This document shows positions 17,153 to 25,221 of a DNA stretch of 64,000 bases, in pieces. The stretch comes from JAIBJN01 sp963830885 (GTDB lineage Bacteria > Actinomycetota > Thermoleophilia > Gaiellales > Gaiellaceae): positions 82,823 through 146,822 of the forward strand of contig CAWHOA010000022.1 in NCBI GenBank assembly GCA_963830885.1, in the 5' to 3' direction. A program made the translations under genes and the position numbers. Numbering within the stretch: the stretch's first letter is position 1; the number at the start of each line of letters is the position of its first letter. A model generated the notes under the pieces. The model did not search any database and was not told the DNA's origin. It was given only the letters and a program-made list of their open reading frames with translations.

Positions 17153-18921
17153 ATGAGAAGACGCACGTTCGTTACCTGTGCGGCGCTCGCAGCTGCTCTC
17201 GCTGCCTCGGTGACGGCTGCCGCGCCCGCAAGCGATAACAGCAGTGGGTTCAAGACGGAGCAGCCCTCGATGCTCACCGCCGCCAGGACAGGGGTGGTGG
17301 TCACGCCGCTCCTGACGGTCGGGGACGTGCTTTCGAGCGGCTATCGCTTCGAGGCCATCCCGGACGGGATCTCCGTGCGCACCCGGGGCCAGGGCAGAGT
17401 CGACCTCTTTGTCAACCACGAGACCAGCAAGGTGCCGTTCCCGTACAACGCGACGGCGCCCACGGCGGCCAACGGGGAGAACGATTTCGACAACGCGCAG
17501 GTGAGCCGACTGATCCTCAATCAGCATTCGGCCGGGGTGCTCAACGGCTCGTTCGTCATCGAGAGCAGCTCCGGCTACCAGCGTTTCTGCTCCAACTACC
17601 TCGCGACTGAGAAGGAGGGGTTCGATCGGGAGATCTTCTTCACGAACGAGGAGTCGCCGGACTACGTCTACCGCCAGGAGGCATCCTGGCCGCCTACCCC
17701 GGGGAGCCCGGAAGAGGAGGAGGCCGGCCTTGTCGTCGCGCTCGACGTCAAGACGGGCAAGCACCACCCGATCTACGGGATGGGCAGGCACAACCACGAG
17801 AACAACGTTCCGATCCCAGGGTATGGGCACCCGGTGGTGTTCTCGGGTGACGACACCTTCACCAGCGGCCCCCTCACGGATCCGCTCAACACATCCGTGA
17901 AGCTTGCGCCTGCTCAGTCGCAGCTCTACTCCTACATCGCACCGAGCACGGACGAGCTGCTGGCCGACGAGGGCGACCTCTGGGCCTTCGTCTCCGACAC
18001 GCCGGGCGTCAAGAACTACTACGACGTCGCGCCCGGATCGGGAACCGAAGTCAGCGGGCACTTCATCAAGGTGCCGAAGGACATCGCCACCGGGATCAAC
18101 CCGACGGCTCGGAGCTGAAGGCCGCCGACAAGGGCTACCCGCTACCGCCGACGGACTGCAGCTGGCAACTCGACCTTCGCTTCGCGACCGTCGCTCCGGG
18201 TCCCGGCATCGACGGTCCTCAGTGGGTGCTCGAGTACTGGAGCGATCTCAACAACGTGTTCCAGTTCGTCCGCGTCGAGGACATCGCCTATGACAAGCGG
18301 TCGGGCATGGAGAACGTCGTGTACATCGTCGACTCGGGCCGGGGCCGGACGGCCGCGCAGAGCCTCGACACGAACTTCAGGTCGACAAACGGCCGCGTAT
18401 GGAAGATGGTGCTCGACAAGAATGACCCGACGAAAGTGACGTCGCTCACGGTGTTCGTCGAGGGCGACGACAACCCCGTCAAGACGCTCGGCGAGGTCCA
18501 CCAGCCCGACAACATCGAGACGACGCAGACTGGGCTGCTCCTGACCGAGGATCCCGGTAGCAGCCAGCAGTTCACTCCCGCCCAGATCGCGGCGGATCCC
18601 GCCAACGCGACGACGGCGCGGCTCTGGTACGTCCCGTTTACGGGTGCGCCCGAGGTCGTTCTCAAGGTCGACCAGTCCGCGGACGGGGGCCCGACCGACG
18701 TCGACGGCCGCGCGCCCGGGAACTGGGGCGCCTGGGAGTCGAGCGGGATCGTCGATGCCTCGGCGGCATTCGGGCCCGGCGCGTTCCTGATCAACGTCCA
18801 GGCGCACACGCTCTGGGTGGAAAAGGCACCGGGTGACGACAACAACGGCGACGGTCAGCCCGACTTCACGTACAAGCGCGAAGGCGGGCAGCTGGCGCTG
18901 ATCCGTATCCCGGGCATATAG
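17153..18921 (+). CDS. Secreted PhoX/DUF839-like phosphatase (one frameshift as sequenced)
   Basis: About 589 aa. N-terminus RRRTFVTCAALAAALAAS looks like a signal peptide, possibly Tat type because of the arginines. The body resembles PhoX/DUF839 beta-propeller phosphatases: VDLFVNHETSKVPFPYN, RFCSNYLATEKEGFDREIFFTNEE, HENNVPIPGYGHPVVFSGDD, LWAFVSDTPGVKNYYDV, then EDIAYDKRSG, GEVHQPDNIETTQTGLLLTEDP and WESSGIVDAS. A missing C in the CCC at 18100-18102 shifts the frame; restoring it gives INPDGSELKAAD. AGGGGAG six bases before ATG 17153 is a strong ribosome-binding site. Likely releases phosphate outside the cell; exact substrate unknown. Confidence 0.75.
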
Positions 18922-18940
18922 CCGGCCCGGCAACAGGAAC

Positions 18941-18964
18941 GGGGGCGCCTCTCGGGGCGCCCCC
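18941..18964. terminator. Bidirectional hairpin between convergent genes
   Basis: GGGGGCGCC (18941-18949) and GGCGCCCCC (18956-18964) form a perfect 9-bp stem with a 6-nt loop. It lies between the PhoX-like gene and the convergent DUF354 gene. There is no U-run, as is common in high-GC actinobacteria. Confidence 0.6.
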
Positions 18965-18999
18965 GGTTCGCACCCGGCACGGCAAGGGACCAGGCACGG

Positions 19000-20004
19000 C
19001 TAGACCGGCAGGAGCAGGTCGAGGAAGACGCTTGGATCGCGTCGCACCCGCTCGCCGCCGCCGGCCTCGCGCTTGACGAGCCGGAGCTCGCCGGGGTCGG
19101 TCAGCTGCCTGAGCCGGCCCTCGGCGAGGAGTGCCTCGTCGACCGCGCCGATCCGGCCTCCGAACGTGGTGTAGACCGGCACGCCGAGCGCCACTGCCTC
19201 GCGGTTCATCGTCCCCCCGGCGGACACCACGAGGTCGGAGAGCGCGATCAGGCTCTGGGCGTCGACCGCGTGCTCCGGGACGACGAGGGACGGGAGCCGA
19301 CGCGCGACGATCTCGGCCCGCTGCTCCGGCGTGCGCGCCAGGACGACCGCCTGCACCGACTCGTCGCGGCCGAGCCGCTCGAGGAGCCCGGGAAAGAGCG
19401 GGCTCGGGTTGCGGTGGTAGAGCGCGTAGTCCGACGGTGTGCGCACGACCACGAGCACGCGCTCCCGGTCGAGCTCGAGCCGGCCGAGCACGGCGTCGTC
19501 CGGCTCGAAGTCGGAGAGGTAGTACTCCTCCTTCAGGCCCGGGTACCGATGGAGCTTGGGCGGCCGTACCCCGTAACGGGCGAGCCGCTCCGGCGGGATC
19601 GCCTCGGGGACGAGCACGACGTTGGCGGCGCGGCACCCGAGCTGGTGCTGCACCGTCGCGTACTCGTAGTCGAAGGTCGTGCCGCTGGGGATCCGGAGCG
19701 CCCTTGCCGCCATCGTCAGGTGATGCGAGGCGTGCGCGAGGGCGACGTCGAAGCGGCGGTGCCGGGCCCAGCGCACGAGCGCGCCGAGGCGGGTCACCAT
19801 CGTCGCCGTCTTGACGACCCGCGAGCGCCCGCCGTGCGTGCCCACGACGGTCGCCTCCATCCCGTGCAGCCGCAGCAGCTCGACGTTCTGGCTGAACTCC
19901 CTCGTCGTGATCTCGACCTCGGCCCCGCGCTCGCGCAGCACCTCGACGAGCGGCCGGAACACGAGCACGTGCGCCGGCCCGGTGATGTCGATCCAGACTC
20001 GCAT
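19000..20004 (-). CDS. DUF354-family glycosyltransferase-like protein
   Basis: 334-aa GT-B-fold protein of the DUF354 family, related to UDP-GlcNAc 2-epimerase/MurG-type enzymes. N-terminus RVWIDITGPAHVLVFRPLVE is characteristic, followed by GTHGGRSRVVKTATM, ALAHASHHLTMAARALRIPS and YATVQHQLGCRAANVVLVPE. The second domain has VVVRTPSDYALYHR, VVLARTPEQRAEI and the sugar-nucleotide site LSDLVVSAGGTMNREAVALGVPV. No signal peptide or membrane helix. Expressed alone, divergent from lysR with 76 nt between starts. Probably modifies a surface glycan or lipid; the substrate cannot be deduced. Confidence 0.85.
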   Translation of the reverse strand: MRVWIDITGPAHVLVFRPLVEVLRERGAEVEITTREFSQNVELLRLHGMEATVVGTHGGRSRVVKTATMVTRLGALVRWARHRRFDVALAHASHHLTMAARALRIPSGTTFDYEYATVQHQLGCRAANVVLVPEAIPPERLARYGVRPPKLHRYPGLKEEYYLSDFEPDDAVLGRLELDRERVLVVVRTPSDYALYHRNPSPLFPGLLERLGRDESVQAVVLARTPEQRAEIVARRLPSLVVPEHAVDAQSLIALSDLVVSAGGTMNREAVALGVPVYTTFGGRIGAVDEALLAEGRLRQLTDPGELRLVKREAGGGERVRRDPSVFLDLLLPV

Positions 20005-20067
20005 CGGTTCCGGAGTCTAGGCGCCGGAGCCGGTCAGCCCGGGGCCTGCCGTCGCTGCTTGTCAGGT

Positions 20068-20082
20068 ATAAGTCGTCCTTAT
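20068..20082 (+). promoter_or_regulatory. Palindrome ATAAG-N5-CTTAT at the lysR start, candidate LysR box
   Basis: ATAAGTCGTCCTTAT is a perfect inverted repeat (five-base arms, five-base spacer) spanning the lysR start codon at 20081. The TATAAG part could also act as a -10. A near-identical 15-bp element lies at 25169-25183 ahead of the sulfur operon. Autoregulation by the adjacent LysR protein is inferred. Confidence 0.5.
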
Positions 20083-20974
20083 GGACACGCGTCAGCTGGC
20101 CGCGTTCTGCGCGGTCGTCGACCGGAAGAGCTTCTCCCAGGCCGCGGAGCGGCTCGGGGTCACCCAGCCGGCCGTCAGCCTGCAGGTGCGCGCTCTCGAG
20201 GAGCGGCTCGGACAGCAGCTCCTCGACCGCTCGGGTCGCCGGGTCGAGCCGACGGAGGCGGGCCTGCGCCTCTACCGGAGTGCGCAACGGATGCTCCAGC
20301 TCGAGGAGCACCTTCTGGAGGACGTTGCCGCGACCGACGGCGGCAGGCTCACGGGGACACTCGCCCTCGGCGCCTCCACCGGTCCCGGAGCGCACCTGGT
20401 GCCGCTCCTTCTCTGCGAGTTCCAGCGGGAGCACCCCGATCTGCGTGTTGCCCTCTCCATCTGGGACACGCACGCTGTGATCGAGCGCGTTGCCGGCCGC
20501 GAGGTTGAGCTCGGCGTCGTGGGAGCACTGCGGCGGCACCGCTCGCTCGTCTTCGAGCCGCTGGCGCGGGACGAGATCGTGCTCGCGGTGCCGCCGGGCC
20601 ATCCCGCAGCCGGGGGCGAGCTGACGGCGGACGACCTTCGCGCCGAGTCGCTGGTCGTGATGCAGGAGGGCGCCGGCGTCCGCCAGGTCGTCGAGGAGGA
20701 GCTGCGGCGGGCCGGCCTGAAGCTGCGCAGCCTGGAGCCGAAGCTCGAGCTCGGCCTGCAGGAGTCCGTGAAGAGCGCCGTTGCTGCCGGCTACGGCGTC
20801 ACGTTCATCTCGCGCACGGCGATCGAGGGCGAGCTCGCGGCCGGGACGCTCGCGACCGCGCGAGTCGCCGGGCTCGACCCGTCACGACAGCTCTACGTCG
20901 TCCGCGCGAAGGGCCGCCCGCCCACGCGAGCGGCCGAGGCGTTCCTGGAGTTCGCCAGGGAGCACGCGGCGTGA
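20081..20974 (+). CDS. LysR-family transcriptional regulator
   Basis: 297-aa LysR regulator. The N-terminal winged helix-turn-helix covers about residues 1-60: QLAAFCAVVDRKSFSQAAERLGVTQPAVS, then LEERLGQQLLDRSGRRV. A linker helix and a two-lobed effector domain follow (GTLALGASTGPGAHLVPLLL, VELGVVGALRR, EIVLAVPPGHPAA, ESVKSAVAAGYGVTFISRTAI). This layout resembles CysL/CbbR-type members that respond to a small anion or metabolite. The gene overlaps the next by 4 nt. A palindrome at its own start recurs ahead of the sulfate operon at 25.2 kb, suggesting it may control sulfur assimilation; this is inference. Confidence 0.9.
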   Translation: MDTRQLAAFCAVVDRKSFSQAAERLGVTQPAVSLQVRALEERLGQQLLDRSGRRVEPTEAGLRLYRSAQRMLQLEEHLLEDVAATDGGRLTGTLALGASTGPGAHLVPLLLCEFQREHPDLRVALSIWDTHAVIERVAGREVELGVVGALRRHRSLVFEPLARDEIVLAVPPGHPAAGGELTADDLRAESLVVMQEGAGVRQVVEEELRRAGLKLRSLEPKLELGLQESVKSAVAAGYGVTFISRTAIEGELAAGTLATARVAGLDPSRQLYVVRAKGRPPTRAAEAFLEFAREHAA

Positions 20975-21948
20975 TCGTCCGTTGGGGCCTCGATGCCTAC
21001 CCCGGTCTGCTGGCCGAGCTCGGGATCGAGCGGCCGCTCCTCGTCACGACGCGCCGCTGGGACCAGCTCGACCTCCCTGCCGTCGCACGGTTCGCGGGCT
21101 GCCGTCAGCACGTTCCCAGAGAGACCGTGGACGAGGCGGTCGCCGCGGCGGCGGGCGCCGACGGTCTCGTCGCCCTCGGCGGGGGCAGCGCGATCGACAC
21201 GGCCAAGGCCGTGAGCGCCGAGACCGGGCTACCGCTGGTCTCCATCCCGACGACCTACTCCGGAGCCGAATGGACATCGGGATTCGGGGTCCGGGACGAG
21301 GCCCGCGGGCTCAAGCTCGGCGGCGGCGGCGCGCACGTGGAGGGAATCGTCTACGAGCCGGAGCTGACGCTGGGACTTCCCGCGGGCGAGACGGGCGGGA
21401 CCGCGCTGAACGCCCTCGCGCACTGCGCCGAGGCCCTCTACGTGGCCGGCCGGAACCCGGACGCGGACCGGGAGGCGCTCGCGGGCGCCGCCCTCATCGC
21501 CGACTCGCTCCCGCGCGTGCTCGCCGACGGCGGCGACCTCGATGCACGGCGCGAGCTGCTCGAGGGGGCAATGCACGCGGGCGCGGCGCTTGCAGGCGCC
21601 GGCCTGGGCCTCGGCCACGCGATGGCGCAGGCGCTCGGCGGCCGCTACGGGATCGCCCACGGCGCGCTCAACGCGGTCGTCCTGCCACCGGCGCTGCGGT
21701 TCAACGAGCCGGTCGCGGGCGAGGAGATCGCCCGCTTCGGCGAGGCGATCGGCGATGCTGCCGATGCGCCCGGCAAGGTCGAGGAGCTGGCCCGCCTGGC
21801 CGGGTTCGAGCGCCTCCGCGACCTCGGCGTCCCCGAGTCGGAGCTGCCGCTCGTCGCGGAGGCCGCAGCCGAGCGCGGCGGGGCAAAGGCGAACCCGCGG
21901 CCGGCCTCGCCGACCGAGATCGCCGAGCTCCTGCGCGGAGTCTGGTAG
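20971..21948 (+). CDS. Iron-type alcohol dehydrogenase / maleylacetate-reductase-like enzyme
   Basis: 325-aa group III (iron-containing) dehydrogenase. NAD(P)-binding: ADGLVALGGGSAIDTAKAVSAETG and SIPTTYSGAEWTSGFGV. Metal-ligand region: ETGGTALNALAHCAEALYV and AGAGLGLGHAMAQALGGRYGIAHGALNAVVLP, giving His residues in the usual positions. Sequence style and length match maleylacetate reductases better than glycerol dehydrogenases. It starts with GTG overlapping lysR. No aromatic-degradation gene is nearby, so the physiological substrate is open. Cotranscription with the LysR regulator suggests the regulator may control it too. Confidence 0.82.
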   Translation: MIVRWGLDAYPGLLAELGIERPLLVTTRRWDQLDLPAVARFAGCRQHVPRETVDEAVAAAAGADGLVALGGGSAIDTAKAVSAETGLPLVSIPTTYSGAEWTSGFGVRDEARGLKLGGGGAHVEGIVYEPELTLGLPAGETGGTALNALAHCAEALYVAGRNPDADREALAGAALIADSLPRVLADGGDLDARRELLEGAMHAGAALAGAGLGLGHAMAQALGGRYGIAHGALNAVVLPPALRFNEPVAGEEIARFGEAIGDAADAPGKVEELARLAGFERLRDLGVPESELPLVAEAAAERGGAKANPRPASPTEIAELLRGVW

Positions 21949-21958
21949 GAATTCGCGG

Positions 21959-22606
21959 GTGGCCGAGGACTGGCGCATCACGATCGACTTCGACGACGAG
22001 GCGGACGGCACGCAGCTCGTCGAATGGCTGGCGGCTCGCCGCTTCGAGTCGGAGGAGCGCGACAGCTTCGCCGGCCGGGTGGCGGTGAGCCGGGACGGGC
22101 CGCGGGTCTTCCTCTACGCGGACACGGAGGAGCTGGCGCGTGACGCCGACGGGATCGTGCGCGCGCTCCTGTCCTCGGAAGGCCGGCAGGCCCGGGTCGC
22201 GTTCGAGCGCTGGCACCCCGTCGAGCAGGACTGGAAGGACGCCGCGATCCCGCTCCCCGGGAGCGACGAGGAGATCCAGGCCGAGCGGGGGAGGCAGCAG
22301 GAGCGCGAGGCCGCCGAGTCCCTCGCCACCGGCGAGGCCGAGTGGGAGGTGCGCGTCTCGCTCCCGAGCCGCGAGGCCACCGACGAGCTGGCCGACCGCC
22401 TCGAGAGCGAGGGCATTCCGGTGACGCGCCGCGCGACGTTTCTCCTCGTCGGCGCGGTGAACCAGGACGAGGCGACCGCGCTCGCCGAGCGGCTTCGCGG
22501 CGAGGCGCCCGACGGTTCGACCGTCGAGGTGGAGCCCGGCGGCGCGATGGTCTGGGAGGTCAGCCCGAAGAACCCGTTCGCCGTCTTCGGCGGGCTGGGA
22601 GGCTGA
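21959..22606 (+). CDS. Hypothetical protein with two similar halves
   Basis: 215-aa acidic cytoplasmic protein starting at GTG 21959, ten bases after the dehydrogenase. It has two related parts of about 70-80 residues: one from EDWRITIDFDDEADGTQLVE and one from AEWEVRVSLPSREATDELAD. Each begins with a Trp-led beta strand, then a helix with L-x-x-L-x-x, a strand after an Arg-rich turn, and a helix starting near an acidic E/DxA. A charged linker (EIQAERGRQQEREAAESLAT) joins them. This looks like a duplicated ferredoxin-like alpha/beta fold. I do not recognise a family; no catalytic motif is visible. Confidence 0.7.
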   Translation: MAEDWRITIDFDDEADGTQLVEWLAARRFESEERDSFAGRVAVSRDGPRVFLYADTEELARDADGIVRALLSSEGRQARVAFERWHPVEQDWKDAAIPLPGSDEEIQAERGRQQEREAAESLATGEAEWEVRVSLPSREATDELADRLESEGIPVTRRATFLLVGAVNQDEATALAERLRGEAPDGSTVEVEPGGAMVWEVSPKNPFAVFGGLGG

Positions 22607-22668
22607 CAACGGTCGCTCCGGTCGGGTACCCTGGACCCGTCCGGCCCCGCGACGAAAGGAGGATGACG

Positions 22669-22719
22669 ATGGAAGTTGCCAGTTCGTCCTCCCCGCGTGG
22701 TCCCGACGGCTTCCTCTAG
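22669..22719 (+). CDS. Possible 16-aa leader peptide ahead of rsgA
   Basis: A strong AAAGGAGG (22655-22662) precedes ATG codons at 22663 and 22669; the second has the better spacing. The frame encodes MEVASSSSPRGPDGFL and stops at 22719, 80 nt before rsgA. Four serines in a row and the following hairpin (22747-22770) make an attenuation leader conceivable. Evidence is the ribosome-binding site only. Confidence 0.3.
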   Translation: MEVASSSSPRGPDGFL

Positions 22720-22746
22720 GGCAGCCGAGCCTCCGTCGAGACGCTC

Positions 22747-22770
22747 GAGACCGCGCGAGATCGCGTTCTC
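22747..22770 (+). promoter_or_regulatory. Hairpin upstream of rsgA
   Basis: GAGACCGCG (22747-22755) pairs with CGCGTTCTC (22762-22770) in 8 of 9 positions around a 6-nt loop. It ends about 15 nt before the AAAGGAG ribosome-binding site of rsgA and follows the short leader frame. A role in attenuation is inferred. Confidence 0.3.
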
Positions 22771-22799
22771 AGCCCCTGCCAGCACAAAGGAGACTTAGG

Positions 22800-23858
22800 T
22801 TGTTCGAGTTGACCGCGCTCGGGTGGAGCCCGGGCCGACAGGAAGAGTTCGAGTCGCACGCCGCCGGCGGGCTCGCGCCTGCGCGCGTGGCCTCGCAGCA
22901 CCGCGGTGCGTACGTCGTCTACGCGGAGGGCGGCGAGCGCCCCGCCGAGGTCTCCGGCCGCCTCCGCCACGAAGCCGTGTCCGCATCCGACTTCCCCGCC
23001 GTCGGCGACTGGGTCGCCGTCGACGACGCGCCCGGCGCCGGCGCCGCGACGATCCACGCCGTACTCGACCGGGCGACGGCCTTCTCCCGCAAGGCGGCCG
23101 GCGAGCAGACCGTCGAGCAGGTCGTGGCCGCGAACGTGGACGTGGTCTTCCTGGTCAGCGCCTTCGGCGACGACCTCAACCCCCGGCGCATCGAGCGCTA
23201 CCTCGCGTCCGGCTGGGAGAGCGGCGCGGAGCCCGTGATCGTCCTCAACAAGAGCGATCTGTCGGTTGATCTCACCGCCGACGTCGCCGAGGTCGACGCC
23301 GTCGCCTTCGGCGTGCCGGTGCACGTCGTCAGCTGTCTCGCCGGCGACGGGCTCGACGAGCTGAAGGCCTACCTCTCCGGCAACCGGACGGTCGCCCTGC
23401 TCGGCTCGTCGGGCGTCGGCAAGTCCTCGCTCCTGAACCGGCTCATCGGCTGGGAGCGCCAGGAGGTCCAGGGCATCCGTGACGACGGGCGCGGCCGGCA
23501 CACGACCACCTCCCGCGAGCTCGTGGTGCTACCGGACGGCGGGCTCGTTCTCGACACTCCCGGCATGCGCGAGCTGGCGCTCTGGGACGCCGGCGCCGGC
23601 GTCGACGACGCATTCGCCGACGTGGCCGACCTCGCGGCCGCCTGCCGCTTCGCCGATTGCGCGCACGAGAGCGAGCCGGGCTGCGCGGTGCAGGCCGGGC
23701 TCGCCGACGGCAGCCTGGCCGAGGAGCGGCTGGAGAGCTATCGCAAGCTCCAGGGCGAGCTGCGCCATCTCGAGCTGAAGACCGACCCGCGGGCCCTCGC
23801 GGAAGCGCGCCGGGCGCGCCGCCGCTTCGCTCGCTCGCTGAGGAAGTCCTCCTACTGA
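22800..23858 (+). CDS. rsgA: Small ribosomal subunit biogenesis GTPase
   Basis: 352-aa circularly permuted GTPase RsgA that matures the 30S subunit. TTG start at 22800 behind AAAGGAG. An N-terminal OB-fold (residues about 20-90: RVASQHRGAYVVYAEGG...GDWVAVDD) is followed by permuted G motifs: NKSDL (G4), then SSGVGKSSLLNRL (G1), GRHTTTSRELVVL (G2) and DTPGM (G3). The C-terminal zinc finger is CRFADCAHESEPGC. The order G4-G5-G1-G2-G3 is diagnostic. Complete and of normal length. The following MFS gene begins 6 nt later. Confidence 0.95.
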   Translation: MFELTALGWSPGRQEEFESHAAGGLAPARVASQHRGAYVVYAEGGERPAEVSGRLRHEAVSASDFPAVGDWVAVDDAPGAGAATIHAVLDRATAFSRKAAGEQTVEQVVAANVDVVFLVSAFGDDLNPRRIERYLASGWESGAEPVIVLNKSDLSVDLTADVAEVDAVAFGVPVHVVSCLAGDGLDELKAYLSGNRTVALLGSSGVGKSSLLNRLIGWERQEVQGIRDDGRGRHTTTSRELVVLPDGGLVLDTPGMRELALWDAGAGVDDAFADVADLAAACRFADCAHESEPGCAVQAGLADGSLAEERLESYRKLQGELRHLELKTDPRALAEARRARRRFARSLRKSSY

Positions 23859-23864
23859 CCTGCC

Positions 23865-25166
23865 ATGGAGCTCGGCCCGACCCCGGAGACCGACACCGGC
23901 CGCCTGTCGCGGATCGGCATCCTGCGTCCGCTCAGGATCAGGGACTTCGCCCTGCTCTGGGCCGGAGCGACCGTGTCGCTCGCCGGCGACGGCGTCTACG
24001 TGGTCGCGCTCGCGTGGCAGGTCTACGAGCTCTCGGACTCGCCGACGGCGCTCTCGCTCGTCGGCGTCGCCTGGACGCTGCCGGTCGGCCTCTTCGTCCT
24101 TCTCGGCGGCGTCGTCTCGGACCGGTTCGAGCGGCGCCGGATCATGATCGCCGCCGACCTGGTGCGCGCGGCCGCGGCGGCCACGATCGGCGCCCTGTCG
24201 CTCACCGGCGAGGTCGAGCTGTGGCACCTGATCGCCCTCGCGGCCGTGTTCGGCACCGGCGAGGCGTTCTTCGGGCCGGCGTTCATGTCGATCGTGCCGC
24301 AGATCGTGCCGCGCGACCTGCTGCTCCAGGCCAACTCGCTCGACCAGTTCATCCGGCCGTTCGCCTTCCTCCTCGTCGGGCCGGCCCTGGGCGGCTGGCT
24401 GGTGGCGGCGCTGGGGCCGGGCGAGGCCTTCGTCCTCGACGCGTGCACGTTCGTCGTCTCGGCGTTCGCCATCTTTCTCATCCGGAATCGCGGCACCGGG
24501 CGTGAGGAGTCCGAGCGCGGGACCTCGATGCTCCGCGAGCTGCGGGAGGGCTTCGCCTTCGTGCGGGCGCACGCGTGGCTCTGGGCGACCCTGCTCGCGG
24601 CCGCGGTCTTCCTGCTCGCCTACTGGGGCCCGGTCGAGGTGCTCGTCCCGTACCGCGTGCGCAACGAGCTGGGCGGGAGCGCCGGCGACTTCGGGCTCGT
24701 CCTGGCGTGCGGCGGTGTCGGCTCGATCCTCGCGGCGCTGATCCTCGGCCAGCGCGGCCTGCCGCGACGGCACATCACCTTCATGTACTTGGCCTGGACG
24801 ATCGGCTCGCTCGCGCTCGTCGGCTTCGGCCTCGCCGGCGCGGTCTGGCAGCTCCAGGCGATCAGCCTGCTCGAGGGAGCGTTCTTCACGGCGGGCCTGG
24901 TCGTCTGGGGGACGCTGCTGCAAACGCTCGTACCCGGTGAGCTGCTCGGTCGGGTGACGAGCCTCGACTGGTTCGTCTCGACGAGCCTCGTGCCGATCTC
25001 CTTCGCCCTCACCGGGCCGGTCTCGCACGCGCTCGGCGCCCAGTCAACCCTCGTCGTCGCCGGGATCGCCGCCGCGCTCGCCACCATCGCCTTCCTCTTC
25101 GTGCCCGGCGTGCGCGACACGGAGCGCGACGGCAGCCTGCAGGGCGTCGGCAGCACGGGCGCGTAG
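23865..25166 (+). CDS. Major facilitator superfamily exporter
   Basis: 433-aa MFS_3-type transporter with 12 predicted helices. Conserved pieces: RIRDFALLWAGATVSLAGDGVYVVAL (helix 1), SDRFERRRIMIAADLVRA (loop 2-3 motif A variant), NSLDQFIRPFAFLLVGPALGGWLVA (helix 5), and the second half from LREGFAFVRAHAWLWATLL. It resembles enterobactin/drug exporters of this subfamily. The substrate is not predictable. It follows rsgA by 6 nt but has no functional link that I can see. Confidence 0.85.
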   Translation: MELGPTPETDTGRLSRIGILRPLRIRDFALLWAGATVSLAGDGVYVVALAWQVYELSDSPTALSLVGVAWTLPVGLFVLLGGVVSDRFERRRIMIAADLVRAAAAATIGALSLTGEVELWHLIALAAVFGTGEAFFGPAFMSIVPQIVPRDLLLQANSLDQFIRPFAFLLVGPALGGWLVAALGPGEAFVLDACTFVVSAFAIFLIRNRGTGREESERGTSMLRELREGFAFVRAHAWLWATLLAAAVFLLAYWGPVEVLVPYRVRNELGGSAGDFGLVLACGGVGSILAALILGQRGLPRRHITFMYLAWTIGSLALVGFGLAGAVWQLQAISLLEGAFFTAGLVVWGTLLQTLVPGELLGRVTSLDWFVSTSLVPISFALTGPVSHALGAQSTLVVAGIAAALATIAFLFVPGVRDTERDGSLQGVGSTGA

Positions 25167-25168
25167 TC

Positions 25169-25183
25169 ATAAGCAATCGCTAT
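25169..25183 (+). promoter_or_regulatory. Near-palindrome ATAAG-N6-CTAT upstream of the sulfur operon, candidate LysR site
   Basis: ATAAGCAATCGCTAT has the same length and outer arms (ATAAG...TAT) as the palindrome at the lysR start (20068-20082), with one arm mismatch. It lies 24 nt upstream of the -10 of the sulfur operon, a normal position for a LysR activator. Confidence 0.45.
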
Positions 25184-25206
25184 GTGTGGAATTAGGAGAT
25201 CGGTGG

Positions 25207-25221
25207 TATAGTCCGACCGTC
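25207..25221 (+). promoter_or_regulatory. Leaderless promoter of the sulfur operon
   Basis: TATAGT (25207-25212) is a near-consensus -10 and the ATG follows 9 nt later at 25222, with no Shine-Dalgarno sequence. The whole operon to 31079 is densely overlapped, so this is probably its only promoter. Confidence 0.5.
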
